The translations under genes and the position numbers were made by a program. Source: Actinosynnema sp. ALI-1.44 (lineage in GTDB: Bacteria > Actinomycetota > Actinomycetes > Mycobacteriales > Pseudonocardiaceae). From it: DNA of 64,000 bases. Positions within the stretch are counted from its first letter, which is position 1. Every line of letters begins with the position of its first letter. Under the pieces are notes generated by a model. The model was not told the DNA's origin. It saw only the letters and a program-made list of their open reading frames with translations, and did not search any database. This document shows positions 24,401 through 33,430 of the stretch, in pieces. The stretch is from NCBI RefSeq assembly GCF_001984155.1, contig NZ_MTQO01000050.1, forward strand, positions 248,001 through 312,000. The letters run 5' to 3'.

Positions 24401-24705
24401 AGATCGACCCGGACGGCCCCGGCGAGCTCACGGTCACCCGCGTTCTCCGCGGCCCGCAGGGTCGACACAGCCGGTTCGACGGCCTCAGCGTGTTTGCCGA
24501 GGCGTACGAGGGCGGCGACCACAAGGGATTTGGCGCGCAAGGCCAGCACTCGGTCCCTGGTCTCGTCGGCACGCGTCGTCGCTTGCCGTGCGAAGACCAA
24601 GGTGAGCTCAGGCGCGTGCCACCTCAGCCGGTCGGCGGTGGCGGCGAGCAGTTCGCCGTCCGTTGACCCGCCGTCCGACCGAGATCCCCTCCTGCCCGCC
24701 GTCAC
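18454..24705 (-). CDS. giant TPR / degenerate GGDEF / GRRRMP-repeat protein
   Basis: 2,083 residues. Residues ~1-370 are an alpha-helical TPR-like array. ~370-800 is low-complexity Gly/Ala/Asp linker with YD, GYG and AAVDRAAVD runs. ~812-985 resembles a GGDEF domain (DEETGLLNRQGLRRRL at its start, STGVAQYQEG near its end), but the GGDEF signature reads RPDEGEL, so it probably does not make c-di-GMP. ~1090-2000 is disordered, Pro/Arg/Asp-rich, with eight exact GRRRMP motifs and about as many variants (GRRRTP, GRRRKP, GRRRVP, GRRRAP). The last ~60 residues (LKLADLLAEALVAYQSSTSEG...) look ordered. It starts 12 nt after ettA ends. Possibly a scaffold or sensor; no function can be given. Confidence 0.85.
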   Translation of the reverse strand: MTAGRRGSRSDGGSTDGELLAATADRLRWHAPELTLVFARQATTRADETRDRVLALRAKSLVVAALVRLGKHAEAVEPAVSTLRAAENAGDRELAGAVRVDLAASTRAVGLTGSAFVIVRPMLEGSDARPAVRAGALGEIVAGLAQAGRLEVIDEVFSEADRLYAADDLLSGDVRRVLRALLCARIASFRRRWGNATGAVAAATEGMTLLDGLADPGTDAGQARAELGLEMVSALLDAGEETAALGQADQTLNQPVRAASAAAIGRLMLIVATRVHFPAGRPKEAHALLAEIVRVAHRHELDGLLADVLTALAAAQETDGDLTEALNSLRSAHAAEQRRLRADTLARMVVLEELGAGTRLPDDTEALLRRVVRTPARTASDLPGTDLGSRDMASREMSGRELAGRDIGPGPRPRPTRGAGTYDSVGYERTGRSTESHDYLGDDASTRQSATGTTQDYDLSALYTGAQGYDLEGYPTVGGMATGYGSAAYGTAGGEGGEGGGGGGPGKTGTTGSATGGASSSRYDLLGRELAGWEMVARERAAMDLAGQTRAGSDLVAADRAAPDWAGADPSTAHSGAAYSDAAEASSAGRGSADPSAADPGAAYSSAAERGTAERGTTDFGTDDFNAAGHAGRDAADPNAAADAPKRDSPSWAPDDVSGATRDASDWSTGEDRVAAHRSPAEWDRDTPEWADREVPEWAGADPAAVDRVAGRAAVDRAAVDLAAMDLPTVDIPTVDEPGAGGAPETRSSWAASAVESPTDWAGTASAALAASAAIAAATGAEQAESQPGRRKGKRAADADKPKWPDTAQNERDEETGLLNRQGLRRRLAAARRQARPTALTLVRLEPSGEAELEPEPRRKDPDSTDRFSAALIKAIDTAGRIPPEIDPDVLTSLADHVRDMAPDDAELARPDEGELAVLLPDTTRDEAEQFAATLRETVSASDWDPQDPARGVSVSTGVAQYQEGTSEDAFLSAAREALNSADQEQERADRPDWQSVEPVYDLPPGDSGYTYMEGYTGLTSDGPDPEMAEYLAGFPLPDVGRKWPSTGDAPFPELDDAAADEDEAGRSVLDRLDISRGSGGRRRASDEVKAAQSAGFDQYAIDQPMRTYSNTGDEILAAAEEAERASIPLPPDPDEIPAPPDEPDIPTPPDGPEVPVPPDPDVEPEPRPGRRRRSPQPTQPGEDPDADPRPGHGFPLGPDIPSPPDPDADPDPRRRRWTSELDPENPRARRRALPRDPTRRAVEPDDEPAGRRRMPEPADDARTPQAGRRRMPESPEQPTRLAEEAQPPATNPAHPTGSRRTPDSTKPEPDTAPGRRRMPDSDEPEARAAAGRRTPDPDEPESGVPVGRRRMPDVGEPESRAVAGRGVQGAGEPEPRTPAGRRVVDSDEPVPDTAGRRRTPDSDEPAARAAAGRRRVPESDEPEPGAAVGRRRMPEPVQAREPDSLTAAPGESTGRRRMPEFAAHDESPGEAESTGRRRMPEPLDREENPESTGRRRTPESQDPDDIAGHLSIGRRRMPDSDDEPPRATPGAAESVGRRRAPETVEPADPAAPGRRAKPRPGPDAAAPTEAETTGRRRKPDTAAENTGLPRPPDTAEPGAAEGGQSGWPSDPLGLDAIFDRPSKPRDLPAAGDESRRSPEPPTAEDTREARQTPDPLGLDEILGEAPTTPQARSRDDEHPSGRDEAAPQPESTGRRRKPEPPSGPDEGTGRAQQEKATSTGQAEDVPSTPAKRRNLADIADGFDEAARRRTSAEPATRRRPTEPDEPEPARRSTPGEATVRREFADAADKSAKWHEFADSADAPEPTGRRGAPGEATVRRRVVGSVGEEQVGGRRARPGEATVFQRQSDSLDGLDPATASAANAPVDPAAAGSGRSSALRRSLDTELVNRDSASGRDNESANRGTQGDGSAARRPGSGLPPEQAGPVDLDDFPRRRPAPAPPAPPRKDDREVFSLGPDGLSRHRPEVADRSDDPAVRPEPVEGTIQSDPPPVDELSRRRQSERQERQRRRAEQAADGAADDRPSRLRRRERSDLKLADLLAEALVAYQSSTSEGAGEDILSAYEDLDTARGDDAERHRGETGY

Positions 24706-24717
24706 CGGTGCGGCCGC

Positions 24718-26394
<1,677 letters not shown>

Positions 26395-26469
26395 GCCGAC
26401 GATCGTAGAGCGGTCGGTACACGCCGATTACCGTGACTGCCGAGATTGGTGCTGGAGTGACGCCCGCGC

Positions 26470-26856
26470 TCATGCCGCGACCGCCTCGAGCGGCAGGGTC
26501 CGCTGCGTGGCCGCCCGGCAAAACGAGAGGTCGGGACCGATCCCGCTGGCATCCATCTGGATCTCCCAGTGGGTTTGGCCTTCCTTGTCGTACTTGTGGG
26601 TGTGCACCCGGCCGGTGACCACGACCGGATCGCCCTTGCCGAGGCTGGCGCCCACGTTCTCGGCCAGTTTCCGGTAGCAGCGGACCGGGACGTAGAGGCT
26701 GTTGCCCGCCACCCAGGTGCCCAGCTCCTTGTCGAACTTGCGCTCGGTGGTGGCCACCATGAAGGACGCCATGGTCGTGCCGTCCTGCGTCTGGCGCAGG
26801 GAGATGTCGTTGCAGATCCGGCCGGTCAGCGTCAGCTTGGTTTCGTTCCACGCCAT
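26470..26856 (-). CDS. ssb: single-stranded DNA-binding protein (second SSB)
   Basis: 128 residues, OB fold: NETKLTLTGRICNDISLRQTQDGTTMASFMVATTERKFDKELGTWVAG, then YVPVRCYRKLAENVGASLGKGDPVVVTGRVHTHKYDKEG. The acidic C-terminal tip (DDDIPF-like) of the housekeeping SSB is missing; it ends TLPLEAVAA, as expected for the SsbB/Ssb2 paralogue (Rv2478c type), which has roles in competence or stress rather than replication. 75 nt upstream of ettA, same strand. Confidence 0.93.
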   Translation of the reverse strand: MAWNETKLTLTGRICNDISLRQTQDGTTMASFMVATTERKFDKELGTWVAGNSLYVPVRCYRKLAENVGASLGKGDPVVVTGRVHTHKYDKEGQTHWEIQMDASGIGPDLSFCRAATQRTLPLEAVAA

Positions 26857-27016
26857 CGGGTTTCTCCTTGTCCACGGCTTTTGGGGCTGGTGCCAGCTTG
26901 CCGGTGGGTGGCGTGGGCGCGGCAGGGTCCGGCCGCCCGGGCTGTGGACAAGTGCCGGGTGTGGACAAGTCGGCCGTCCGGGGGCTCGGACGGACCCGAA
27001 TTGTCGGTGGGATGTG

Positions 27017-29029
27017 CTAGTGGTCCTTTTTACCGTTCATCTGGTCGAGCATCGCGTTGTAGGCGGCCAGTTCCGCTTCGCCGTCCGCGTCCGCCCTGCG
27101 GTCGCGGCGGCGGGCTTCCTTCTCGTCCTGGCGCGCCCATTGCACGAGCAGGGCCACCACGACGACCAGCAGCGGGACCTCTCCCGCCGCCCAGGCGATG
27201 CCGCCGCCGAGCCGTTGGTCGGACAGCAGGTCGGTGGCCCACGGCAGGCCCAGCGACCGGTAGAAGCGGTCACCGATGATCTGCTGCATGCTCATCAGGA
27301 CCACGCCGAAGAAGGCGTGGAACGGCATCGAGGCGAACACCATCGCCAGCCTGCCGACGGGCGGCAGCTTGCGGGGCGCCGGGTCGATGCCGATCACCGG
27401 CCAGTAGAAGACGTAGCCGGTCAGCAGGAAGTGCGCGTTCATCGCCAGGTGCGCCCAGTGCAGGTCGAGCGCGCTGTCGAACAGGCCGGAGAAGTACAGC
27501 ACGTAGTAGGACCCGACGAACAGCACCAGCGCGACGACCGGGTGCGTCAGCACCTTGGCCACCGGCGAGTGCACGAACGCCACGATCCATTCCCGTGGCC
27601 CCGGCGGGTTGCCCTTGCCCGCGGCGGGCAACGCGCGCAGCGCCAGCGTGACCGCTCCGCCGAGGACCAGCAGGATCGGCGCGAGCATGTTCAGCATCAT
27701 GTGGCTGATCATGTGGATGCTGAACATCGACGGGGAGTACCGGCCGATCCCCGACGACGTCGCGAGCAGGATCGTCGCGCAGCCGCAGAGCCATGCGACG
27801 GTACGGCCGACTGGCCACGCGTCACCGCGGGCACGCAGCCGCCGGACGCCGAGCAGGTACAGCACGGCCATCGCGATCGCCAGCGAGCCGTAGATCAGGT
27901 CGAAACGCCAGTCGATCAGCAGTTTCAGGAACGTGGGCGCGCCGTCGAGCGTGTACCCGATGCGCAGTTCGACCGCGCTGGGCTGGGTCACCGCCTGCTG
28001 CGGCGGCGGGGTGCGGCCCAGCGCGGCGGCGATGCCGATGGTGAGCATCATGACCAGCACTTCGAACGCGGCCAGCTTGACCAGCGCGCGTCCGGTCCCC
28101 CCGGCGACGAGCGCCGCGACGCCGCGTTCCCGCTGGAAGTAGCCGAACACGCCGAGCGCCAGCAGGGCCACGGTCTTGGCGACGACGAGCAGGCCGTAGT
28201 TGGTGCTGAACAGGTCCGGCAACGGCAGGCGCACCAAGGCGTTGATCACGCCGGATGCCGCCATCACGATCCAGCAGCACAGCGCGACCTTGGAGAACCG
28301 GCTCGCGGCCAGCGCGAGGTGCTCGCCCTTGCGCCTGCCGTGCGCGAGGAGGGCGACCAGACCGCCGACCCAGAGCGCCGCGGCGACCAGGTGCAGGATC
28401 AGGCTGTTGGTGGCCAGGTCGTGTTGGCCACCGCTGGAGGAGTGTCCGCTGACGCCCAACGGGAGCAGGCCTGCCACCGAGGCGAAGAACAGCACGGCGG
28501 TCCAGCCCCAGGTGAGCACGAGCCGGGTGCCGACCGCGATCAGGAACGCGATGGCCGCCGTGATCAGCCACGTGTTCGTCGGTTCGGAGTTGGGGGCGAG
28601 GTCGACGAGGGTCTGGATGTCGAACAGCTGCGACACCGGGCGGCCGAAGGTGTCCGCGGTCGTGAACGGGATCGACAGCAGCGCGCTGACGCACCAGACG
28701 ACCGCGGCCCAGTTCGCCGTGCGCACGGCCGCGTAGCCGTCCACGGCGAGCACGCCGGACGTCTGCGGCGGCACCATGAACGCCGCGAACAGCAATGAGC
28801 CGATGACCAGCACGCTGCTGATCTCCGCGATGACACGCAGCGTGATCATCCCGTACGCGGTGAACGCGCCCGGGTTGGCGACGCCGACCACGTACCGGTT
28901 GCTGACGAGCGCGAACAAGGCGGCTGCGACGAGTATCGCGAGCACACCGCCCACCACTAGCAATGGACCGATGCGAGCACGTGCCCGTTTCGTGCCGGTC
29001 GCCTGCACAGGTGAGTCGGTGGAGGTCAC
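27017..29029 (-). CDS. CopD-CtaG fusion membrane protein (cytochrome c oxidase assembly / copper handling)
   Basis: 670 residues with about 14 hydrophobic segments. The N-terminal half (~15-330) has the CopD-type copper-resistance membrane domain. The C-terminal half (~400-640) is the caa3_CtaG domain, with SIHMISHMMLNMLAPILLVLGGAVTLALRALP and HWAHLAMNAHFLLTGYVFYWPVIGIDP carrying the conserved His residues that probably bind copper. Such fusions (Rv0102-like) are thought to deliver copper to cytochrome oxidase. A basic cytoplasmic tail ends the protein. Lies 16 nt upstream of the MFS gene terminus, so the two are separate same-strand units. Confidence 0.9.
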   Translation of the reverse strand: MTSTDSPVQATGTKRARARIGPLLVVGGVLAILVAAALFALVSNRYVVGVANPGAFTAYGMITLRVIAEISSVLVIGSLLFAAFMVPPQTSGVLAVDGYAAVRTANWAAVVWCVSALLSIPFTTADTFGRPVSQLFDIQTLVDLAPNSEPTNTWLITAAIAFLIAVGTRLVLTWGWTAVLFFASVAGLLPLGVSGHSSSGGQHDLATNSLILHLVAAALWVGGLVALLAHGRRKGEHLALAASRFSKVALCCWIVMAASGVINALVRLPLPDLFSTNYGLLVVAKTVALLALGVFGYFQRERGVAALVAGGTGRALVKLAAFEVLVMMLTIGIAAALGRTPPPQQAVTQPSAVELRIGYTLDGAPTFLKLLIDWRFDLIYGSLAIAMAVLYLLGVRRLRARGDAWPVGRTVAWLCGCATILLATSSGIGRYSPSMFSIHMISHMMLNMLAPILLVLGGAVTLALRALPAAGKGNPPGPREWIVAFVHSPVAKVLTHPVVALVLFVGSYYVLYFSGLFDSALDLHWAHLAMNAHFLLTGYVFYWPVIGIDPAPRKLPPVGRLAMVFASMPFHAFFGVVLMSMQQIIGDRFYRSLGLPWATDLLSDQRLGGGIAWAAGEVPLLVVVVALLVQWARQDEKEARRRDRRADADGEAELAAYNAMLDQMNGKKDH

Positions 29030-29045
29030 AGACTGAGGGTAGTCG

Positions 29046-30242
29046 TCAGCCGGTCACGGTCTCGACGGCCTGTTGGTGGGTTTGCCGTTCGCGTCGCCGC
29101 GCGCGGTTGGCCAGCAGCGTCAACGGTGCCATGGCCCACGCGATCAGCGCGGCAACGCCGAGTGCGACGGGCAGGGACGTGGCGTGGGCGATCCCGCCGA
29201 TCATCGGCGGTCCGAGCAGGAATCCGCTGTAGGCGATGGTCGTGACGAACCCGAGTTCCCGTTCGCCGCCGCCGCCGTCGGCCCGCCGCCCGGCCGCGCC
29301 CGCCATTTCCAGTGCGACGGGGAAGCCGTAGGCCAGTCCCATCCCGGCGAGGGCGAAGCCGATGTAGGTGAACGCGGGCACCGGCACGAGCACGGCGACG
29401 AACAGGCCGAGCGCGCCGATGGTCGATCCGCCGATCAGCATCCGCTGCGAGCCCCAGCGGCTCTCGATCCGCTCGCCGAGCAGCCGGGCGATCGCCATGC
29501 AGACCGAGAACCCGGCGTAGATCAGGGCGGCGGCGGCCTCGCCGATGCCGCGCTGGTGCACGCCGAAGAACGCCGACCAGTCCACGCTGGCGCCCTCGGC
29601 CACGGAGGAGCACAGGGCGATGAACCCGAGCAGCCACAACACCGGCCGGGCGACCACGGACCGCTTCTTGCCGGTGTCCCCGGTCGGCGGTGTCAGGTTC
29701 TCCACGGGGATGCGGCGGGCGAACGCCACGGCTATCACGGCGCCGAACACGGCCGCGATCGCCAAGTGGCGCAACGGGTTGAGCCCGAGCGACGCGGCGC
29801 CTGCCGCACCGAGCGAGCCGACCAGACCGCCGATGCTGAAGGCGGCGTGGAACACGGGCATCATCGCGCGGCCGGACTGGCGGATGGCGGTGACGGCGGC
29901 GATGTTCATCGCGACGTCGAGCGCGCCGACCGTGACACCAAGCATGACCAGCACCAACCCGAGTTGCAGCGGCGTGCTCGTTGTGCCGAGCACGGGCAGC
30001 ACGGCACAACCCGCGAGGGCACTGATCGTGACCATCACGCGGGCGCCGAAGCGGGCGCAGAGCGCGCCGGTCAGCAGCGCTGAGGCGATCATGCCGATGC
30101 TGGCGCCGAGCAGGGACAGTCCGAGCGATCCCTCCTGGGCGCCGATCTGGGCGGCCAGCGCGGGCACCCGCGGCGCCCACGACCCGAAGACCACGCCGTT
30201 GAGGGCGAAGATCCCCAGCACGGCGGTGATGGCGGCACGCAC
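29046..30242 (-). CDS. MFS transporter
   Basis: About 398 residues with 12 predicted membrane helices in two halves. The loop between helices 2 and 3 (GALCARFGARVMVTISALAG) is the MFS motif A region. I chose GTG 30242 because AAGGAGA stands 7 nt before it; the open frame upstream to 30329 runs through the operator palindromes and is not coding. Members of this YbjJ-like group export sugars or drugs, or are orphans; substrate unknown. Its promoter region holds two phased palindromes (30268-30301) shared with the divergent hydrolase. Confidence 0.88.
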   Translation of the reverse strand: MRAAITAVLGIFALNGVVFGSWAPRVPALAAQIGAQEGSLGLSLLGASIGMIASALLTGALCARFGARVMVTISALAGCAVLPVLGTTSTPLQLGLVLVMLGVTVGALDVAMNIAAVTAIRQSGRAMMPVFHAAFSIGGLVGSLGAAGAASLGLNPLRHLAIAAVFGAVIAVAFARRIPVENLTPPTGDTGKKRSVVARPVLWLLGFIALCSSVAEGASVDWSAFFGVHQRGIGEAAAALIYAGFSVCMAIARLLGERIESRWGSQRMLIGGSTIGALGLFVAVLVPVPAFTYIGFALAGMGLAYGFPVALEMAGAAGRRADGGGGERELGFVTTIAYSGFLLGPPMIGGIAHATSLPVALGVAALIAWAMAPLTLLANRARRRERQTHQQAVETVTG

Positions 30243-30267
30243 GGCAGGTCTCCTTCGGATGATCGGA

Positions 30268-30301
30268 TGAAGCGCTTCAGATGCTAACTGAAGCGCTTCA
30301 G
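30268..30301. promoter_or_regulatory. two phased palindromic operators (TGAAGCGCTTCA)
   Basis: TGAAGCGCTTCA at 30268-30279 and CTGAAGCGCTTCAG at 30288-30301 are perfect palindromes whose centres are 21 bp apart, two helical turns. The AAGCGCTT core is of the LacI-family operator type, with a central CG. The sites lie in the 98-bp gap between the divergent MFS and hydrolase genes, so both are probably repressed by one dimeric or tetrameric regulator. Confidence 0.75.
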
Positions 30302-30340
30302 GCCGCCAAGCGGATCGCGGATCGGGCACAATCGCGGACG

Positions 30341-31117
30341 ATGATCCGCGAGCTGACTTTGCACGGCGGGATACCCGCGCTGGCCTATGGTCAAGGACCG
30401 CCCCTGGTCTACGTCAGGGGCCTGGTGCCGCAGGCAGGCAATCCCGACGGCCGCAGCCGCTGGGTGGAGACCCGGCAGATGGACCGGCTGGCCAGGGGCC
30501 GCACGATCTACTCGGTCGGCAGACGACCCGGGCTCAAGGCCGGGACGACGATGGCGGAACTCGCGGCGGACCTGGCTGAAGCGATCCGCCGCAAGTTCCG
30601 TGAACCGGTCGAGGTCATGGGCATCTCGACCAGCGGGTCGATCGCGTTGCAGGCCGCGGCCGACCACCACGACGCCGTCAGGAAGGTCGTCGCGTGCGCC
30701 ACCGCGGCGCGGCTGGGCCCGTTGGGCAAGCAGGTGCAGCGGGAATGCCGCGACCTGCTGGCCAAGGGCGAGTACCGCGACGCGATGGCGGCACTGGTCC
30801 CCGGTCTGACCGAGAACCAGTGGGCGAAAGGGGCGATGACGCGGGTCATGCGGCTGTCAGGTGCGCCAGAGGACCCCGACGGCATGATCGCGATGCTGGA
30901 CGCCGAGGACGGCTACGACCTCGCGTGCGAGAACATCGCGGCGCCGACGTTGCTCATCGCCGGTGAGCACGATCTGGTGTACCCGCGTGAACTGGCCGAG
31001 CAGACCGCGCAGCGGATCCCGGGCGCCCAGTTGAAGCTGTACGCGGGACGCGGGCACATGGGTGTGTTGCGGGACAAGGACTTCCACCCCGACATCATCC
31101 GTTTCCTGGTCAACTGA
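30341..31117 (+). CDS. alpha/beta-fold hydrolase
   Basis: 258 residues. The nucleophile elbow is MGISTSGSIALQAA (G-x-S-x-S-like, Ser near residue 94). The acid loop (AGEHDLVYPRELAEQ) and the final His (GRGHMGVLRDKDF) complete the triad. ATG 30341 is chosen; the upstream frame contains the operator. Substrate unknown. Divergent from the MFS gene, with which it likely shares control. Confidence 0.87.
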   Translation: MIRELTLHGGIPALAYGQGPPLVYVRGLVPQAGNPDGRSRWVETRQMDRLARGRTIYSVGRRPGLKAGTTMAELAADLAEAIRRKFREPVEVMGISTSGSIALQAAADHHDAVRKVVACATAARLGPLGKQVQRECRDLLAKGEYRDAMAALVPGLTENQWAKGAMTRVMRLSGAPEDPDGMIAMLDAEDGYDLACENIAAPTLLIAGEHDLVYPRELAEQTAQRIPGAQLKLYAGRGHMGVLRDKDFHPDIIRFLVN

Positions 31118-31119
31118 CG

Positions 31120-31944
31120 TCACGCGGTCAGGAATCCACCGGACGCGTCCAGGTCGGTGCCCACGACCGCGCTGGCGGCCGGTGAGGCGAGGAACATGAC
31201 CACGCTGGCCATCTCCTCGGGACGCACGATCCGCTTGATCGGGTAGTCCTGGGCGATCTGCTCGTAGGTCATGCCGAACGCCTCGGCCGCGCGCCGCAGC
31301 ATCGGCGTGTCCACCGCGCCGGGCGCGAACGCGTTGATGCGGATGTTGCTGGCCGCGTACTCCAGGGCCGCGACTTTGGTCAGGGACGCGACGGCGTGTT
31401 TGCTGAAGTTGTACGGCGCGATGGTGGCGAACCCGACCTCCGCGGAGATCGACGCGGTGTTCACGATGACACCGCCGCCCTGCGCGAGCATCCGCGGGAT
31501 CTCGTACTTCATCCCGAGGAACACCCCGGCCACGTTGGTCCGCCAGACCGTTTCCATATCCGCGAGGGACTGCTCGTGCAGCCGAACCGCGCGTGGGCTC
31601 TCGATTCCCGCGTTGTTCACCGCGATGTCGAGTCGGCCGTAGCGGCGGACGCACGCGTCCACCAGGTCACGCACCTGGCCTTCCTCGCGGACGTCGGCGC
31701 GCCGGAACGTCGCGTCGCCTCCGGCGGACCGGATGCTCGCGGCGACCTGCTCGCCGAGTTGCTGACGCCGTCCGCAGAAGTAGACGCGTGCGCCCGCGGC
31801 CGCGAAGGCACGGGCCGTGGCGGCGCCGATCCCTGACGTGGCACCGGTGATCAGCACGACCTTGCCCGACGCGGCCTCCGCGACGCCCGGAACGGCGGCG
31901 AGGCCGAGCGCGCCGGTGGCGGCCAGCATCTGCCGCCGGTTCAC
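31120..31944 (-). CDS. short-chain dehydrogenase/reductase with Tat-like N-terminus
   Basis: 274 residues. The Rossmann start is VVLITGATSGIGAATARAF, the NNAG motif is present, and the catalytic set is Ser (NTASISAEVGF), Tyr-x3-Lys (YNFSKHA). Unusually for an SDR, it begins NRRQMLAATGALGLAAVPGVAEA, a twin-arginine plus hydrophobic segment and Ala-x-Ala-like cleavage site, which predicts export by Tat in folded, cofactor-bound form. Start GTG 31944 has GAGGAG upstream and overlaps the stop of the SnoaL-like gene (GTGA). Substrate unknown. Confidence 0.88.
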   Translation of the reverse strand: MNRRQMLAATGALGLAAVPGVAEAASGKVVLITGATSGIGAATARAFAAAGARVYFCGRRQQLGEQVAASIRSAGGDATFRRADVREEGQVRDLVDACVRRYGRLDIAVNNAGIESPRAVRLHEQSLADMETVWRTNVAGVFLGMKYEIPRMLAQGGGVIVNTASISAEVGFATIAPYNFSKHAVASLTKVAALEYAASNIRINAFAPGAVDTPMLRRAAEAFGMTYEQIAQDYPIKRIVRPEEMASVVMFLASPAASAVVGTDLDASGGFLTA

Positions 31945-32465
31945 GCCAGTCTCCTCGGGATCGGGGCGAGCGGGTACTGCCGCCAGAAGAACGCGTCGGC
32001 GGCGTGCTGGTCGGCCGCGAAGTTGACCGCCTCGACGATCCGCTTCCCGCGGATCCGGTAGGCCAGCGTCCACGTGATGTCCAGTCCGGCCGGGGTGGTG
32101 CTCCAGCCGCGGTGCATGTCGACCACCCAGTCGCCGTCGGCCGCCAGGAACAGGATCTCCGCGCGGAACCCGGACTTCGCCAGCTGCGCGAAGAACGCCA
32201 GCACCTCGTCGGGACCGGTCTTGGTGCCCGCGAGCGGGTGGTGGCCGGGGATGGTCCACCGGATGTCCGGTGCGAAGAACTGCCGGAGCGCCTTGAGGTC
32301 GCCGGATCCGTACACCTGGTAGTACTTGCGGATCAACGCCACGTTCGGGTGTTCACCCGCCGCGGCCGCCGCCGTGGACGTCGCCGTGGGTGCGGCCAGG
32401 ACAGTCGCGGCCAGGCCCGCGGCTCCGGCACGGACCACAGTCGCCCGGGATAACCGTTTCTCCAT
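31941..32465 (-). CDS. SnoaL-like (NTF2-fold) protein with signal peptide
   Basis: 174 residues. An N-terminal export signal (MEKRLSRATVVRAGAAGLAATVLAAPTA...) precedes one SnoaL-like domain starting HPNVALIRKYYQVYGSGDLKALRQFFAPDIRWTIPGHHPLAGTKTG. Such domains act as polyketide cyclases, isomerases or ligand binders. Overlap with the SDR gene by GTGA means a two-gene exported module; both likely act outside the membrane on one small molecule (inference). Controlled probably by the divergent LysR regulator 62 nt away. Confidence 0.82.
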   Translation of the reverse strand: MEKRLSRATVVRAGAAGLAATVLAAPTATSTAAAAAGEHPNVALIRKYYQVYGSGDLKALRQFFAPDIRWTIPGHHPLAGTKTGPDEVLAFFAQLAKSGFRAEILFLAADGDWVVDMHRGWSTTPAGLDITWTLAYRIRGKRIVEAVNFAADQHAADAFFWRQYPLAPIPRRLA

Positions 32466-32527
32466 GGCGTCAACGCAACCAGCGCGACCTCACAGCGGTC
32501 CAATACCTGTGCCCATACGTTTCAGGC

Positions 32528-33430
32528 ATGGACGTCGACACCCGTGTGCTGCGTTACTTCGTCGCGGTCGCGGAGTGCTTGAGCTTCACCGAGGCCGCCA
32601 ACCGGCTGTACGTCGCGCAGCCGTCGTTGAGCCGTCAGATCAAGCAGTTGGAGGCCCGGCTCGGTACGGACCTGTTCGTCCGGGCCAGTTCCGCGATCAC
32701 GTTGACCCGCGCGGGCGAGGCGTTGCTCGACGCGGCACGCCAACAGCTTTCCGGCTGGCAGCACACACTGCGCCTGGTGCGCACCGCCGCGGCAGCGGAA
32801 AGCAACGTGGTGCGCGTCGGGTTCGTGGCCACAGGCGGCGGCGCGCTGGCTCGTCAGGCGCGTGCGGTGTTCACCGAACGGTACCCGGACGCGACGATCG
32901 CGCCGAAGCGCTTCGACTGGGGCGGTGAGGCACAGGCGTTGCGCGACGGGCTGGCGGACATCGCGTTCGTGTGGCTGCCCGCGGACCTGACCGGGCTGCG
33001 TTCGCGGGTTGTGGCCGACGAGCAGCGGTGGGTGGCGATGCGGTCGTCGCATCCCCTTGCCCGGCAGGACAAGATCAGGATCGACGACCTGCGCGACGAG
33101 CCGTTGATGTGGACGCGGGTGGCGTCGCCGGAGTGGGTGGACTGGTGGGCGGTCAACCCCCGCCCGGATGGCTCGACGGCGGTGTGGGGCAGGGAGAACG
33201 ACAACGTCGAGGAAATGCTGGAACACGTGGCCACGGCCACGTCCGGCGTGTGCATCGGACCCGAGTCGATGGCTTCCTACTACACGCATCCCGACCTGAC
33301 CTGGCGGCCGCTGGTCGACGTGGACCCGTTGCGGATCGCGCTCGCCTGGCCGGAGGACTCGGCGAGCCCGTTGGTCGCGCGGTTCGCCGAGATCGCGTCG
33401 GCACTCGCGGATCAGCCGTCCCCGGACTGA
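32528..33430 (+). CDS. LysR-family transcriptional regulator
   Basis: 300 residues, normal for LysR. The N-terminal winged HTH (LRYFVAVAECLSFTEAANRLYVAQPSLSRQIKQLEARLG, about 6-44) is followed by a substrate-binding-protein-like effector domain from about residue 90. ATG 32528. Its divergent placement next to the SnoaL-SDR pair is the classical LysR layout, so that pair is the likely target. Its 3' end overlaps the convergent XpaC-like gene by 19 nt. Confidence 0.93.
   Translation: MDVDTRVLRYFVAVAECLSFTEAANRLYVAQPSLSRQIKQLEARLGTDLFVRASSAITLTRAGEALLDAARQQLSGWQHTLRLVRTAAAAESNVVRVGFVATGGGALARQARAVFTERYPDATIAPKRFDWGGEAQALRDGLADIAFVWLPADLTGLRSRVVADEQRWVAMRSSHPLARQDKIRIDDLRDEPLMWTRVASPEWVDWWAVNPRPDGSTAVWGRENDNVEEMLEHVATATSGVCIGPESMASYYTHPDLTWRPLVDVDPLRIALAWPEDSASPLVARFAEIASALADQPSPD

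Noticed and set aside
19452-24666. Several plus-strand frames of 250-770 residues opposite the giant repeat gene
   Set aside because: Arg/Gly/Pro-rich shadows. The minus-strand protein has clear TPR and GGDEF-like domains and a start coupled to ettA.
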